DNA of 64,000 bases. Origin: Eubacteriales bacterium (GTDB lineage: Bacteria; Bacillota; Clostridia; Tissierellales; GPF-1). Both the position numbers and the translations under genes were made by a program. The stretch is taken from contig DAOUQF010000014.1 of assembly GCA_030625815.1 (NCBI GenBank), positions 26,786 to 90,785 on the forward strand. Direction: 5' to 3'. The notes under the pieces are model-generated. The model was not told the DNA's origin. It did no database searches and saw only the letters and a list, made by a program, of their open reading frames with translations. Shown piece by piece: positions 34,341 through 43,263 of this stretch. How positions within the stretch are numbered: position 1 is the first letter of the stretch; every line of letters begins with the position of its first letter.

Positions 34341-35018
34341 ATGAAGGGGCCATATAAAAAACGATATTGCCGGCGTTTGGATAAGGAAAAGATCTTTCAT
34401 CCTCTTGGGATGGAAATGAATGAAGAAGCATCCGTTCGAATTAGTTTAGATGAATTTGAAGCTATGCGATTGTGTGATTTTGAAGGTAAAAACCAGACTG
34501 AGGCAAGTCGGGAAATGAAGGTGTCGCGTGCGACTATTCAGAGGTTGCTGCAGACTGGGCGCAAAAAAATGACCGATGCGTTATTGAACTACAAGACTAT
34601 CGTTCTTGAAAATGAAACAGAGTATATTCAACTTAAAGGAGAGAATAATATGAACAAAGAAGCACAGAAGAGTTTAAAGCTTGCATTGCCAACAACGGAC
34701 AAGCAAATGGTTGACGAGCATTTTGGACATTGCAAGTACTTTGCAATCTACCAAGTGGAAGGCAATCGAATTCTGGAAACCTCATATTTGGAAGCGCCAG
34801 TTCATGCGCCGGGCGTACTTCCCAAGTTTTTAGGGGAGAATAATGTGGATGTCATCATTACCGGCGGAATGGGTCAGATGGCCATCAACTTGTTCAAGCA
34901 GCAGAATATTGAAGTGATCCTTGGGGCACGGGGAAACATTGACGATAATTTGAAGGTGTATCTGGGCGGTGACCTTGTGTCGACTGGAGAAGCTTGTAAA
35001 CATGACCACGAACATTAA
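34341..35018 (+). CDS. DUF134 helix-turn-helix fused to a NifX/NifB-like domain
   Basis: 225-residue two-domain protein. Residues 1-95 are a DUF134 domain (RRLDKEKIFHPLGM, then an EFEAMRLCDFEG block and a helix-turn-helix in ASREMKVSRATIQRLLQTGR). Residues about 112-222 are a dinitrogenase iron-molybdenum cofactor (NifX/NifB C-terminal) domain (VDEHFGHCKYFAIYQVE, VDVIITGGMGQMAINLF), ending in a His-rich tail HDHEH. A transcription factor with a built-in metal-cluster-binding domain is plausible. ATG 34341 is chosen by AGGAGG spacing over an upstream TTG. It leads an orange-protein-like operon with a second NifX protein and two MinD ATPases. Confidence 0.88.
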   Translation: MKGPYKKRYCRRLDKEKIFHPLGMEMNEEASVRISLDEFEAMRLCDFEGKNQTEASREMKVSRATIQRLLQTGRKKMTDALLNYKTIVLENETEYIQLKGENNMNKEAQKSLKLALPTTDKQMVDEHFGHCKYFAIYQVEGNRILETSYLEAPVHAPGVLPKFLGENNVDVIITGGMGQMAINLFKQQNIEVILGARGNIDDNLKVYLGGDLVSTGEACKHDHEH

Positions 35019-35028
35019 GGAGAAGAAG

Positions 35029-35403
35029 ATGAAGATAGCAGTTTGCGCGAAAACAGAGGGAATGGAATCCGTTGTTGATGATCGATTTGGCAGAGCGGAA
35101 TATTATGTGATTTTTGATACGAACAAGCTTGTTGGCGAAACCGTCGAAAATTCAGCAAAAGGAGAACCGGCGGGTGCGGGTGGATCTGCAGTGCGTCTGT
35201 TGAGCAACCATAATGTTGAGGTTATTTTGGTTCCGGAATTGGGACCAAAAGCGGTTGATGCAGTTAATGGGTTTGAGATGAAGGCATATCGTTATGCGGA
35301 TCGAAAGACGGTTCGAGAAACCATTGCAGCCTATCAGGCTGGCGGGTTGCAACAAATCGAGACGAGCACAACGAGAAGCAAAAGCGGCTTGAGAAGAGCA
35401 TAG
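35029..35403 (+). CDS. NifX/NifB-like (dinitrogenase iron-molybdenum cofactor domain) protein
   Basis: 124-residue single-domain protein of the ORP/NifX superfamily. It has the family pattern MKIAVCAKTEGMESVVDDRF, then GRAEYYVIFDT and a glycine-rich AGAGGSAVRLLSNHNVEVI segment. Relatives bind Mo-Fe or other iron-sulfur-type clusters. The start is ATG 35029 with AAGGAG overlapping the previous stop; the in-frame upstream region belongs to the previous gene's overlap. It sits second in the operon. Confidence 0.9.
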   Translation: MKIAVCAKTEGMESVVDDRFGRAEYYVIFDTNKLVGETVENSAKGEPAGAGGSAVRLLSNHNVEVILVPELGPKAVDAVNGFEMKAYRYADRKTVRETIAAYQAGGLQQIETSTTRSKSGLRRA

Positions 35404-35414
35404 AGGACAGACTT

Positions 35415-36245
35415 ATGAAAATTGCAATACTGAGCGGGAAGGGCGGAACAGGAAAAACGACCCTTGCAACGAATCTTTTCAAAACTAGAAATCAAGGCAT
35501 TCTTATCGATGCCGATGTAGAGGAACCCAATAGCCATCTGTTTTTAAAGCCCCTTATTATGGAGAGGATCACGATCAAGAAAGGGTACCCGGTCGTGAAT
35601 GCCGAGACCTGCACCCTTTGTGGCGCTTGCGGAGATTTCTGCCGGTACAATGCGATCCTGCCGACGAAGAAAAAGGTGTTGGTTTATCCGGAACTTTGTC
35701 ATGATTGCGGCGGCTGCCAATTGGTTTGTCCGGCGGATGCAATTCAATATCAAAATCGGACCATCGGCAACGTGTTTTACGGGAAGATGGAGTCGGGATT
35801 GTCCGTCGCTTATGGTGATTTGCTGGTTGGCGAGGTTTCAGGCGTTCCAATTATTGAGAATTTGCGGGAGATGACGGACAAGGAGCCTTTGGTCTTTATC
35901 GATTCGCCGCCGGGCACAGCTTGTTCAACCGTAGCGGCTGTTGAGGGCGTCGACTATGCGATAATTGCGACAGAACCCACACCCTTTGGTGTCAGTGATA
36001 TGAAATTGGTTGTTGAGATGCTTCGCAATTTCTCTATTGAAATGGGTGTTGTCATCAACAAGGCGGGTCTTGGCGATCAAGAGGTCTATGAATACTGCGA
36101 GGAAGAGAATTTGACGATCCTTGCGGAAATCCCATTCTCGAAAGCCTATGCGAAATGTTATGCGAGCGGCGGCATGCTCAGTGATGAATTCCCTGAGTTT
36201 CGAGAAAAAATGGAGCAAATTTTAGATCAGATCATCAAAGACTGA
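35415..36245 (+). CDS. MinD-superfamily P-loop ATPase with inserted ferredoxin domain (first)
   Basis: 276-residue ATPase: deviant Walker A SGKGGTGKTTLATNL (residues 7-21), then an inserted 2[4Fe-4S] ferredoxin (CTLCGACGDFC...C and CHDCGGCQLVC, about residues 65-105), then switch motif FIDSPPGTACSTVAAV. Such proteins pair with orange-protein/NifX domain proteins and are thought to build or deliver metal clusters. It lies 11 bases after the NifX gene and 14 bases before a paralogue; the pair may form a heterodimer, as in the Desulfovibrio orange-protein complex. Confidence 0.93.
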   Translation: MKIAILSGKGGTGKTTLATNLFKTRNQGILIDADVEEPNSHLFLKPLIMERITIKKGYPVVNAETCTLCGACGDFCRYNAILPTKKKVLVYPELCHDCGGCQLVCPADAIQYQNRTIGNVFYGKMESGLSVAYGDLLVGEVSGVPIIENLREMTDKEPLVFIDSPPGTACSTVAAVEGVDYAIIATEPTPFGVSDMKLVVEMLRNFSIEMGVVINKAGLGDQEVYEYCEEENLTILAEIPFSKAYAKCYASGGMLSDEFPEFREKMEQILDQIIKD

Positions 36246-36259
36246 AAGAGGAGTACGGG

Positions 36260-37120
36260 ATGGAAAGAAAAGAAATTGCAATACTTTCAGGGAAGGGCGG
36301 TACAGGGAAAACCTCGCTGATCGCTTCCATGATTCCCTATTTTCAAAATTTGGTTTTGGCCGATTGCGATGTGGATGCGCCGGATCTTCATATCCTGCTG
36401 GATGAGCTGAATCGACAGTCGAGAGACTTTGTCGGTCTTCAGCGTCCTGTCATTGATCTTGACCGCTGCATCCATTGTCAAGCCTGTGTGAACCATTGTA
36501 AATTCCACGCCATAACGGAATCTATTGAATTGATTCCAAGCAAGTGCGAGGGATGCGGGGTTTGCGAACTGGTTTGCCCGGTGGATGCGATAAAAATGGA
36601 AGATTATGTGGTTGGCAAAGTTTTTGCCAGTGATACGAAGTATGGGGAACTGATTCATGCGCGGTTGATTCCAGGAGAAGAAACCTCCGGCAAATTGGTG
36701 TCTGAGGTAAGGAAAGCAGCAAAAGAAGTCGCGGATCAAAAACAGCGAGACTGGATCTTGATCGATGGATCGCCCGGGATTGCCTGCAATGTAATCTCAT
36801 CAATCACCGGCGTTTCCAAGGTGATCCTAGTGATTGAACCGACACTTTCGGGGTTGCATGATCTCAAAAAGGTTGTTACATTGGTGCAGGGATTTCGGAT
36901 TCCTCTCCTAGTGGTCTTGAACAAGTCTGACCTTTCGGCTGAGGGGAAGAGCGAGATTCGACAATATTGTCAAGAAAATGGGATTGAGATTGTATTGGAA
37001 ATCCCCTTCGAAGAGAATATGGTTGCTGCAATCGTTAATCGAGAACTACCGTCTCTTTATGATCGGGCATTCTTTGATAGGATTGGATTTGATCAGTTTA
37101 TTGAACGGATTAAAGAATAA
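36260..37120 (+). CDS. MinD-superfamily P-loop ATPase with inserted ferredoxin domain (second)
   Basis: 286-residue paralogue of the preceding gene. Walker A is SGKGGTGKTSLIASM; the ferredoxin insert has CIHCQACVNHC and CEGCGVCELVCP (about residues 72-110); DGSPGIACNVISSITG is the nucleotide-sensing segment. It is the last gene of the operon and is followed by a long GC-rich hairpin. Conservation of both ATPases with all eight cluster cysteines in each suggests a working complex. Confidence 0.93.
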   Translation: MERKEIAILSGKGGTGKTSLIASMIPYFQNLVLADCDVDAPDLHILLDELNRQSRDFVGLQRPVIDLDRCIHCQACVNHCKFHAITESIELIPSKCEGCGVCELVCPVDAIKMEDYVVGKVFASDTKYGELIHARLIPGEETSGKLVSEVRKAAKEVADQKQRDWILIDGSPGIACNVISSITGVSKVILVIEPTLSGLHDLKKVVTLVQGFRIPLLVVLNKSDLSAEGKSEIRQYCQENGIEIVLEIPFEENMVAAIVNRELPSLYDRAFFDRIGFDQFIERIKE

Positions 37121-37131
37121 TAGAAGAAACA

Positions 37132-37165
37132 AAACAGCTGCAGGCCAAAAGGCCTGCAGCTGTTT
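37132..37165. terminator. Bidirectional hairpin between convergent operons
   Basis: A perfect 15-bp stem (AAACAGCTGCAGGCC and its complement) with an AAAA loop. U-tracts are weak on both sides, but the position between convergent genes supports a shared terminator. Confidence 0.75.
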
Positions 37166-37170
37166 GTACG

Positions 37171-38472
37171 TTACTTGCTTTTTTTTCTCTTTAGAATCGA
37201 TTTGATCTTGGGTAGTCCGTTGGTGAACAACCAATAGGAGGCGGGACGAAGCACCGCGTCAAACTCCCCGATATATTCGACAAACTCTCCTTCGAAGCCT
37301 CTCTTGAAGCGATATAGGCCGTAAAGGGGATGATCGGGAGACAGGTTTCCGGATACGCCGCGGAAATCATAGATTTCAGCACCCTGGGATTGAGCAAACT
37401 TCATCATTTCCCATTGGATCAGATAATTGGGCATTCTGTCTCGAAAGCGATTGTCGCTGGCGCCGTAGAGATAGCATGCCTTTTTCCCCGTCGTCATTAA
37501 AATGGCGCCGGAAAGGATCTGCTGATTCGCAGGCAGGGCCTGAAATTCATGGAGCGATTCGAGTTCCGCCTGCAATTTTCCGATTCGATTTTTGGAAAGG
37601 GTTTGTTTCTTGATCACCTGAGCCTGTTTTTCTTCTTTCTCCTCAGCGATCGCAGAAGCGAGCTGTAAAGCGTAGCGGCCTAAGGCGGCCTCTTCCTTCC
37701 GAAGAGCGCTTGCGGCGTCTTGGATGGCTTTATCGGCGTTCAGGCGCGCTAGAAAGAGTTCTGCCTTTCCTGAGGGGTTCATATCGCTCAGAAGCGATTC
37801 GAAGTAGGAGAGGGGACGTGTGCCAAATCCATCACGGCTTCCCGTGACTTGCATCATTTCTGCAAAGCGCGGAAGATCGTCTTTTGTGCCGCGAATGATT
37901 TCAATCCCTTTTCGCTCAGCGAGCCGGATGTTATATTTCCATTTTTTGTGAAACCCAGCAATCAGATCCTCTTCTGTCATGGCGATATCCTGCCAGAAAA
38001 CATATCTTGGTTGCCAACCGTCAAAATCCAAAGAAAAGCCTTGATGCTTGAAATTCAGTTTTTCCATTTGGGGAATCAACCATTCATTGTTCACGCCTTC
38101 GATGGGCGTTCCCGCATGGTCGATGCTGGTTCGGCGAATGGCCGGATCCATGCGGAAAAAGGCGGCATTCTGCTTTTTGCAAAATGCGAGCACGGATTGG
38201 CTGAAGCGTGCCAGCAAATCGTGATTGTTGTAGTCAAGGACAAAACCGCGGGGCGCATAAGCGATGGTGGCGGGCAGTCCGGGAATTTTTCGAAATAAGA
38301 TCATGGCGCTGGCGATCAGTTGATCCTGATCCTTGATGCCTACAAAGGTCGGCTTCCAGCCATATCGGCTTTTAAAAGCTCCCCATTCGGAGTTTTGCAT
38401 AAAGGTGCCTGCGGAATGCTGGTTAACAAAATTATCGTGTTCTTGTGGGGAGAGGGATTCGATCCACTGCAT
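37171..38472 (-). CDS. FemAB-type peptidoglycan bridge aminoacyltransferase
   Basis: 433-residue Fem ligase with two GNAT-like folds. Such enzymes use aminoacyl-tRNA to add residues to the lipid II stem peptide. QNSEWGAFKSRYGWKP near the N-terminus, RGFVLDY and RMDPAIRR in the first fold, WKYNIRLAERKGIEI, and the C-terminal YDFRGVSGNLSPDHPLYGLYRFKRGF are typical. Residues about 240-300 form the helical arm (coiled coil). It lies 12 bases after the racemase gene and is in one cluster with a class A PBP, so interpeptide-bridge synthesis is the likely role; the amino acid added is unknown. Confidence 0.92.
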   Translation of the reverse strand: MQWIESLSPQEHDNFVNQHSAGTFMQNSEWGAFKSRYGWKPTFVGIKDQDQLIASAMILFRKIPGLPATIAYAPRGFVLDYNNHDLLARFSQSVLAFCKKQNAAFFRMDPAIRRTSIDHAGTPIEGVNNEWLIPQMEKLNFKHQGFSLDFDGWQPRYVFWQDIAMTEEDLIAGFHKKWKYNIRLAERKGIEIIRGTKDDLPRFAEMMQVTGSRDGFGTRPLSYFESLLSDMNPSGKAELFLARLNADKAIQDAASALRKEEAALGRYALQLASAIAEEKEEKQAQVIKKQTLSKNRIGKLQAELESLHEFQALPANQQILSGAILMTTGKKACYLYGASDNRFRDRMPNYLIQWEMMKFAQSQGAEIYDFRGVSGNLSPDHPLYGLYRFKRGFEGEFVEYIGEFDAVLRPASYWLFTNGLPKIKSILKRKKSK

Positions 38473-38484
38473 GGGTATTCTCCT

Positions 38485-39567
38485 TTATTCGTAAATTCGT
38501 TTGATATTAGGGCCAACAAAGAAACTGGACATATCGATTTGCACATAGGTGCCTACCTCGATTTCCGGATGTTGGGTAAGGTCAATGGTGGCATATTGCA
38601 TGTATTCGCGTCCCAAGAGGTTCAAGGGATTTTTTTCATAGGAGACCGGGGAGACGGGGCGAAAATATCGCAGGGTTACTCTTCCGATCTCTCGAATGAG
38701 AGCCTTAAATTGAAGAGGAGCGAGTTTCCTGCCAAGATTCATGCCGTCTTCGAAGCCAAAGGGAATCAGACCGATTCGGGTTGCCTGTTTTGTTTGATGG
38801 CTTCCGCCATAGCCGATGCGAACGCCGGATTCAACTTTCTGAATTTTAACAACCGGCACCTCGAGGCGATCCGGTTTTTTAAGGGAAAGCGGCGTCTTGG
38901 TATGGGATTTTCCGTACAAGGCATTCCCGATTCGAACAAGATCCAGTTGAGTTTCGGGATAGTCGATGGCGGCTTCTCCATTCGCGATATGGCGAATGGG
39001 AATTTCGATGCCGGCAGCTTCGATTCGATCGGTCATTTGCAAAAAGTCATGTAATTGTTTTTTGGTTTTTGAAGAATTTTTTACACTTTGGAAATGAGAA
39101 AACACACCTTCCAGCTTGGCCCAATTTGAGGATTTGATCCTTTCGATCATGGGATCGAGTTGAGCAGCAGGGAGGCCAAATCGATGAAGACCGGTTTCAA
39201 GCTTCAGATGAAAGGGGAGAACGCGCTGATTTGATTCTCCGATTTCCTCCAGCTTGGACAATTGATCCATGGAGTCAATACTGGGAATAAATCCAAATGA
39301 AATGACATTTTGTGGATCGAATACGGGACTCATCAATAAAATGGGTTTCGTGATTGCTTGATCTTTCGCCAAGGCGATGGCTTCCGATTCCAATCCGACG
39401 CAGAGGCCGTCAATCTCATCGTGAATGGCATGCGCAAGTTGAAGAAGATCAAGCCCGTAACCGTTTCCCTTGACTACGGGGTAGAGTTTCGCGTCTGGCA
39501 TAGTGTTGCGCAAGAGCGTTAAGTTCCCTAAAAGTGTAGGAACAGAGATGATTAATCTTGGTTGCAT
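38485..39567 (-). CDS. PLP-dependent alanine racemase-like protein (divergent)
   Basis: 360-residue fold-type III PLP enzyme. The PLP lysine is Lys33 in PVVKGNGYGLDL (usually VVKANAYGHG) and the C-domain has IGYGGSHQT, aligning with the catalytic tyrosine segment, followed by GLIPFGFEDG in place of IPIGYADG. The usual RVCMDQ active-site motif is not seen; REYMQYATIDL occurs there. Alanine racemase is the default call, but another amino acid (such as serine) is possible. It lies directly upstream of the FemAB gene and downstream of a PBP, with AAGGAGG as RBS. Confidence 0.85.
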   Translation of the reverse strand: MQPRLIISVPTLLGNLTLLRNTMPDAKLYPVVKGNGYGLDLLQLAHAIHDEIDGLCVGLESEAIALAKDQAITKPILLMSPVFDPQNVISFGFIPSIDSMDQLSKLEEIGESNQRVLPFHLKLETGLHRFGLPAAQLDPMIERIKSSNWAKLEGVFSHFQSVKNSSKTKKQLHDFLQMTDRIEAAGIEIPIRHIANGEAAIDYPETQLDLVRIGNALYGKSHTKTPLSLKKPDRLEVPVVKIQKVESGVRIGYGGSHQTKQATRIGLIPFGFEDGMNLGRKLAPLQFKALIREIGRVTLRYFRPVSPVSYEKNPLNLLGREYMQYATIDLTQHPEIEVGTYVQIDMSSFFVGPNIKRIYE

Positions 39568-39579
39568 AGGGCGGCCTCC

Positions 39580-39612
39580 TTAAAAGAAAACTAAGCCTGT
39601 GAAGGCTTAGTT
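39580..39612 (-). terminator. Terminator between PBP and racemase genes
   Basis: On the minus strand AACTAAGCCT pairs with AGGCTTAGTT (loop TCAC), followed by TTTTCTTTT and then the racemase RBS. It overlaps the PBP stop codon. Racemase/FemAB expression would depend on readthrough, as no promoter is visible in the gap. Confidence 0.8.
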
Positions 39613-42600
39613 AATTATTCGTGTCATAAATTTCTTCTGTGGGTGATTCCGATCCATCAGGCGATTCTGTTTCTGTGCCTTCTGGGCTTGTGGTGTCATA
39701 AATCACATTGCCAAACAGATCATAAGAATATCCGGTCATGGTTAATGGATTATGCAAGTGACATTTTTCACTTGGCTTTTGATAGATATAATCTTTTGGG
39801 ATATAGCCGAAATGATCGGCCGGATTGTAATCGCGATTCAAAAAGACTCGAGCTTCCGTAATGGCGGATGGGCACAATGGTGTTGCTTCCTCATATGGAG
39901 TTCGATACTGAAGCACGCCGGGTATTGGATTCCCTGCTGCATCGAGGGCGGCCTCCACCAGGACATCAGAATACGCATAGGGATCAATCACTACCTCGAT
40001 ATGGATATCATCAAAGGTGGTCGGTTCTGTGCCGGTGATGAATTTTTCCAAGTAGACTTGACTTCCACGGGGATCTCGTGCGCTTAAAGACGTCGGCAGT
40101 TTTCCGGAAACGCCATCGACATAGACTTCCTTGATGCCGTCCGGAATTGGAAACTCTTTTGGCTCCAGGTTCTCATGGGCTGCAGTCATAATGGGTTTCC
40201 ACAGGTATTTTGCCAAACTGCTGCTATAGTCCAGTTTTAAGCCGAGGTCATCATTGCCAATCCAAGAAGCGCTGACATAGTATGGCGTGAAGCCAACAAA
40301 CCAGGTATCGGCATTATTCTGTGTGGTTCCTGTTTTCCCGGCAACGGGAATACCCTTGTTGTTATCTGTGATTCTTGCCCTTGTGCCCGTACCGGTATTC
40401 ACAACGTCATTCAAGATATCGGTCATGATATAGGAAACCTGCGGTGTAACCACGGTGTTTCGCTGCGGTTGTTTGGTGAGGATGACCTCGCCGTTGGCGT
40501 TCAAGACCTTTGTGTAGACGATGGGTTCGGTGTAGGTTCCCTCGTTTGCGATGGCGCCGTAGGCTGCCGTAAGGCGAAGATTGGTGATTCCATCGGTCAA
40601 ACCCCCAAGGGCCAGTGGAGCCAAGCCTTCGTCGTTTTGAGACGGGTTTTCAAATTTCTGTATGAAGGTGTCCTCGCTTGGCGCTTTTGTTTCGATAACA
40701 TGGAAGCGTTTCAGATATTCCATGGACGTGTCGATGCCAATACGCTCCAGGAAGGTAACGGCAGGAACATTCATGGACCATTTCACTGCTTCCCGCAGGG
40801 TGACATAGCCGTTGTAGTCATCTGTTTTGTTTGTGTTGCTGCTGCCATACCAGTTGCTTGGCCACATTATTTTTGTGTATTGATCGGAAGTCCCTGGCAG
40901 GGGACCGCGGCTGAGGTCATTGATATAGTGCGGAATATCTTCCACCATGGAGGATGCGGTAAATCCATTGTCCAGCGCCGGTGTATAAACCGAAAGCGGT
41001 TTGATGGAAGAACCAGGTTGGCGGCTGGCGTCAGTGGCGCGATTGAAAATCTTTGCGCCCTCCAGATCGCGGCCGCCCATTAAGGCGGTAACAAAACCTG
41101 TATGGTAATCCATGACTATGGAAGAAGCTTGCGGCTGAACCGCACCCGTTATATTGATATATAGATAGCTTGGTGAGATTAAAAGCTCGCCGGATTCACG
41201 GATTTGATAAAAGTCCGAATTGCTGGCAAGAAAGTTCTTTTGAATGGTGACGGATTGATCGTCGCTATTGGAGATGTAGTCGCCGTCCTCCAATTTCCGA
41301 ACATATCCGCGGCTATGGGTCGTGAATTGCGGATAGGCGATTTTCTCAGATTCGCTACCCCTTCGGTAGTCCTGATAGGAAGCGTTGATTCGTTCCAGAT
41401 CGAGGTCCGCGTAGGAGAGAATCCCTGTCAGCAATTGATGATTGATCTCTTCCATCATCGGATAGTTGAAGGTGTAGTAGTTGGTCAGATCAAGATTCCG
41501 ATAGTTGATCCTTTTGCTGCTGATGATCAAATTGCCCGCTTCGTCAAAATGATATTCGTTTTCTGGAATAATCAATTCGCGATCTGCCGAAAGGAAATTT
41601 TCATTGCTGTATCGCTGCTCGATTTGTCTGGCATCCTCATTGTACACATACTCCGATTCAACAAAAAAGTAGAGAATACTGCTTGCTTTGGCGGAGCTGC
41701 CTGCACTCTCTCGCTGCGCGCGTTCGGAGCTGGTTTCAAATTGCGTATTCAGGAGATCGCCTTGATCATTGACTCGATTGGCAATGAAAGGGATATCGTT
41801 CCGGTCGGTTCGCTCGCGATAGTCGTAAAGGACCTGATCAAAGTTGGAATAGATGTCTTCCATTTCTCTTTGCAATTCCACATCCATGGTGGAATAAATG
41901 CGAAGTCCGCCGGTATTGATCAAGTTTTGCGCATATTGTCGTGAATATCCGTATTCTTCTATCAAATCATCAATGACTTCACTGATGAGGTAATCATTGA
42001 AATAGGAGGTGTTCACTTCATTGCTTTTTCGATTGCCGGGTTGCATGGATTGTGCAATATCTTCTTTCAGGGCAAGCTGATACTGAGTATCGTCAATAAT
42101 GCCTTGATTTTTCATTTCACTCAATATGATCTTTTGGCGATCAAGGGCATTCTGATTCAGAATAGCAACATAGGAAGTGCCGAGAATTTCGACTTCGCCG
42201 ACAGCGGTCATGGTCGCAGGATCGTAGTTCTTTGGCTTCACGGTTTTGTAACCGGAATACTTCACGGTGCCTTTGGTGATTCCGGCAATAAATGCGCTTT
42301 CGGCAACGGTCAGATCAGACGCTGACTTTGAAAAATAGGTTTGAGCAGCCTCTTCAATGCCGTAGGCTCCCTGACCCAGGTAGATGGTATTCAGATAGGC
42401 TTCTAGGATCTGATCCTTTGAGTAGTATTTTTCCAATTTTATGGCGAGATACGCCTCTTTGATTTTTCGATCGACGTCCTTAAAGAGGTTTGTCAGGGAG
42501 CCATAGTCCTTGACGACATACTCTTGCAGATATAAGTTTTTAACGGTTTGCTGGGTAATGGTGCTGGCCCCTTGAACCACGGAGCCGGCTTTTATGTCGG

Positions 42601-42991
42601 CAACCAATGCACCGACAATTCTTCTTAAATCGATTCCATTATGCTCTGCAAACCGTTTGTCTTCGATGGCTATAAAGGCATTCTGAGCAGGCTGTGAGAT
42701 GTTTTCCAAAGTCACAATGGTTCGAAACTGTTCGGTTTGAATCTTTTCAATCAGATTGCCGTTTTGATCAACAATCTCGGAATGCTTGTCCAACAAGTGG
42801 GTTCCCGAAGAAAAGTCGACAACGGGCACAGTGTTGATGGATGCAAAAAATAAGCCTAGCGCCGCTGCGCCGCCAAGCAAGCCAATTACGATGATTGATA
42901 GAAAGGTCCATTTTAAGATTTTCAAAGGGATTTTCACATATAAGTGTGATGGGCGTTTCCCATCCTTTTTTTTCTTTGATTGATTGGTCAT
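39611..42991 (-). CDS. Class A penicillin-binding protein (PBP1A family)
   Basis: Bifunctional peptidoglycan glycosyltransferase/transpeptidase of 1126 residues. A basic cytoplasmic tail precedes the transmembrane anchor (about residues 25-50). The GT51 domain has EDKRFAEHNGID (catalytic Glu) and GASTITQQTVKNLYL. The transpeptidase has Ser661 in GSSIKP, SMN in KWSMNVPAV and KTG at about 886 (AGKTGTTQN). Roughly 250 residues separate the two domains, longer than usual, and the C-terminus ends in a Glu/Ser/Thr-rich tail. The start ATG 42991 is set by GGAGGAG; a TTG four codons upstream overlaps the RBS. Confidence 0.96.
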   Translation of the reverse strand: MTNQSKKKKDGKRPSHLYVKIPLKILKWTFLSIIVIGLLGGAAALGLFFASINTVPVVDFSSGTHLLDKHSEIVDQNGNLIEKIQTEQFRTIVTLENISQPAQNAFIAIEDKRFAEHNGIDLRRIVGALVADIKAGSVVQGASTITQQTVKNLYLQEYVVKDYGSLTNLFKDVDRKIKEAYLAIKLEKYYSKDQILEAYLNTIYLGQGAYGIEEAAQTYFSKSASDLTVAESAFIAGITKGTVKYSGYKTVKPKNYDPATMTAVGEVEILGTSYVAILNQNALDRQKIILSEMKNQGIIDDTQYQLALKEDIAQSMQPGNRKSNEVNTSYFNDYLISEVIDDLIEEYGYSRQYAQNLINTGGLRIYSTMDVELQREMEDIYSNFDQVLYDYRERTDRNDIPFIANRVNDQGDLLNTQFETSSERAQRESAGSSAKASSILYFFVESEYVYNEDARQIEQRYSNENFLSADRELIIPENEYHFDEAGNLIISSKRINYRNLDLTNYYTFNYPMMEEINHQLLTGILSYADLDLERINASYQDYRRGSESEKIAYPQFTTHSRGYVRKLEDGDYISNSDDQSVTIQKNFLASNSDFYQIRESGELLISPSYLYINITGAVQPQASSIVMDYHTGFVTALMGGRDLEGAKIFNRATDASRQPGSSIKPLSVYTPALDNGFTASSMVEDIPHYINDLSRGPLPGTSDQYTKIMWPSNWYGSSNTNKTDDYNGYVTLREAVKWSMNVPAVTFLERIGIDTSMEYLKRFHVIETKAPSEDTFIQKFENPSQNDEGLAPLALGGLTDGITNLRLTAAYGAIANEGTYTEPIVYTKVLNANGEVILTKQPQRNTVVTPQVSYIMTDILNDVVNTGTGTRARITDNNKGIPVAGKTGTTQNNADTWFVGFTPYYVSASWIGNDDLGLKLDYSSSLAKYLWKPIMTAAHENLEPKEFPIPDGIKEVYVDGVSGKLPTSLSARDPRGSQVYLEKFITGTEPTTFDDIHIEVVIDPYAYSDVLVEAALDAAGNPIPGVLQYRTPYEEATPLCPSAITEARVFLNRDYNPADHFGYIPKDYIYQKPSEKCHLHNPLTMTGYSYDLFGNVIYDTTSPEGTETESPDGSESPTEEIYDTNN

Positions 42992-43033
42992 AATCTCCTC
43001 CAAGGTCGGTAATGATCATTTAAATCTTTAATG

Positions 43034-43039
43034 ATTATA
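43034..43039 (-). promoter_or_regulatory. Extended -10 promoter of the PBP gene
   Basis: On the minus strand TGATATAAT gives an extended -10 (TGN-TATAAT) about 45 bases before the start. No good -35 is seen, as allowed for extended -10 promoters. Confidence 0.6.
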
Positions 43040-43172
43040 TCATATAACCGTTTTAGAGGCATTAAAATTTATGTGAACAATCTTGGCGAATGCAAGGAAC
43101 AATGCGGGTTTGACATCAAGTAAACCCTTGATTTCCATGCTTTGGGACTGAAGTTGATTAGGAGGCGCGAGT

Positions 43173-43181
43173 GGGGGGGGG
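43173..43181 (+). repeat. Nine-base poly-G tract
   Basis: A run of nine Gs lies in the gap between the divergent PBP and yigZ genes, about 35 bases upstream of the yigZ -35. Long G runs slip during replication and stand out in this sequence. Confidence 0.9.
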
Positions 43182-43216
43182 TTATTTGATTTTTTCTTGA
43201 ATTTCTGATTTTGGAT

Positions 43217-43245
43217 TTGCATGGATTCGTAAAGATTCGTACAAT
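43217..43245 (+). promoter_or_regulatory. yigZ-family gene promoter
   Basis: -35 TTGCAT at 43217-43222 and -10 TACAAT at 43240-43245, spacer 17. Confidence 0.65.
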
Positions 43246-43263
43246 AAGAATGAGGTGAATGCC

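Noticed and set aside
38320..39054. 244-codon plus-strand frame opposite the racemase/FemAB genes
   Set aside because: The opposite strand encodes two recognisable enzymes; no RBS or family signal here.
40469..41944. Two long plus-strand frames (204 and 246 codons) inside the PBP gene
   Set aside because: They are antisense to conserved transpeptidase motifs and show no independent coding evidence.
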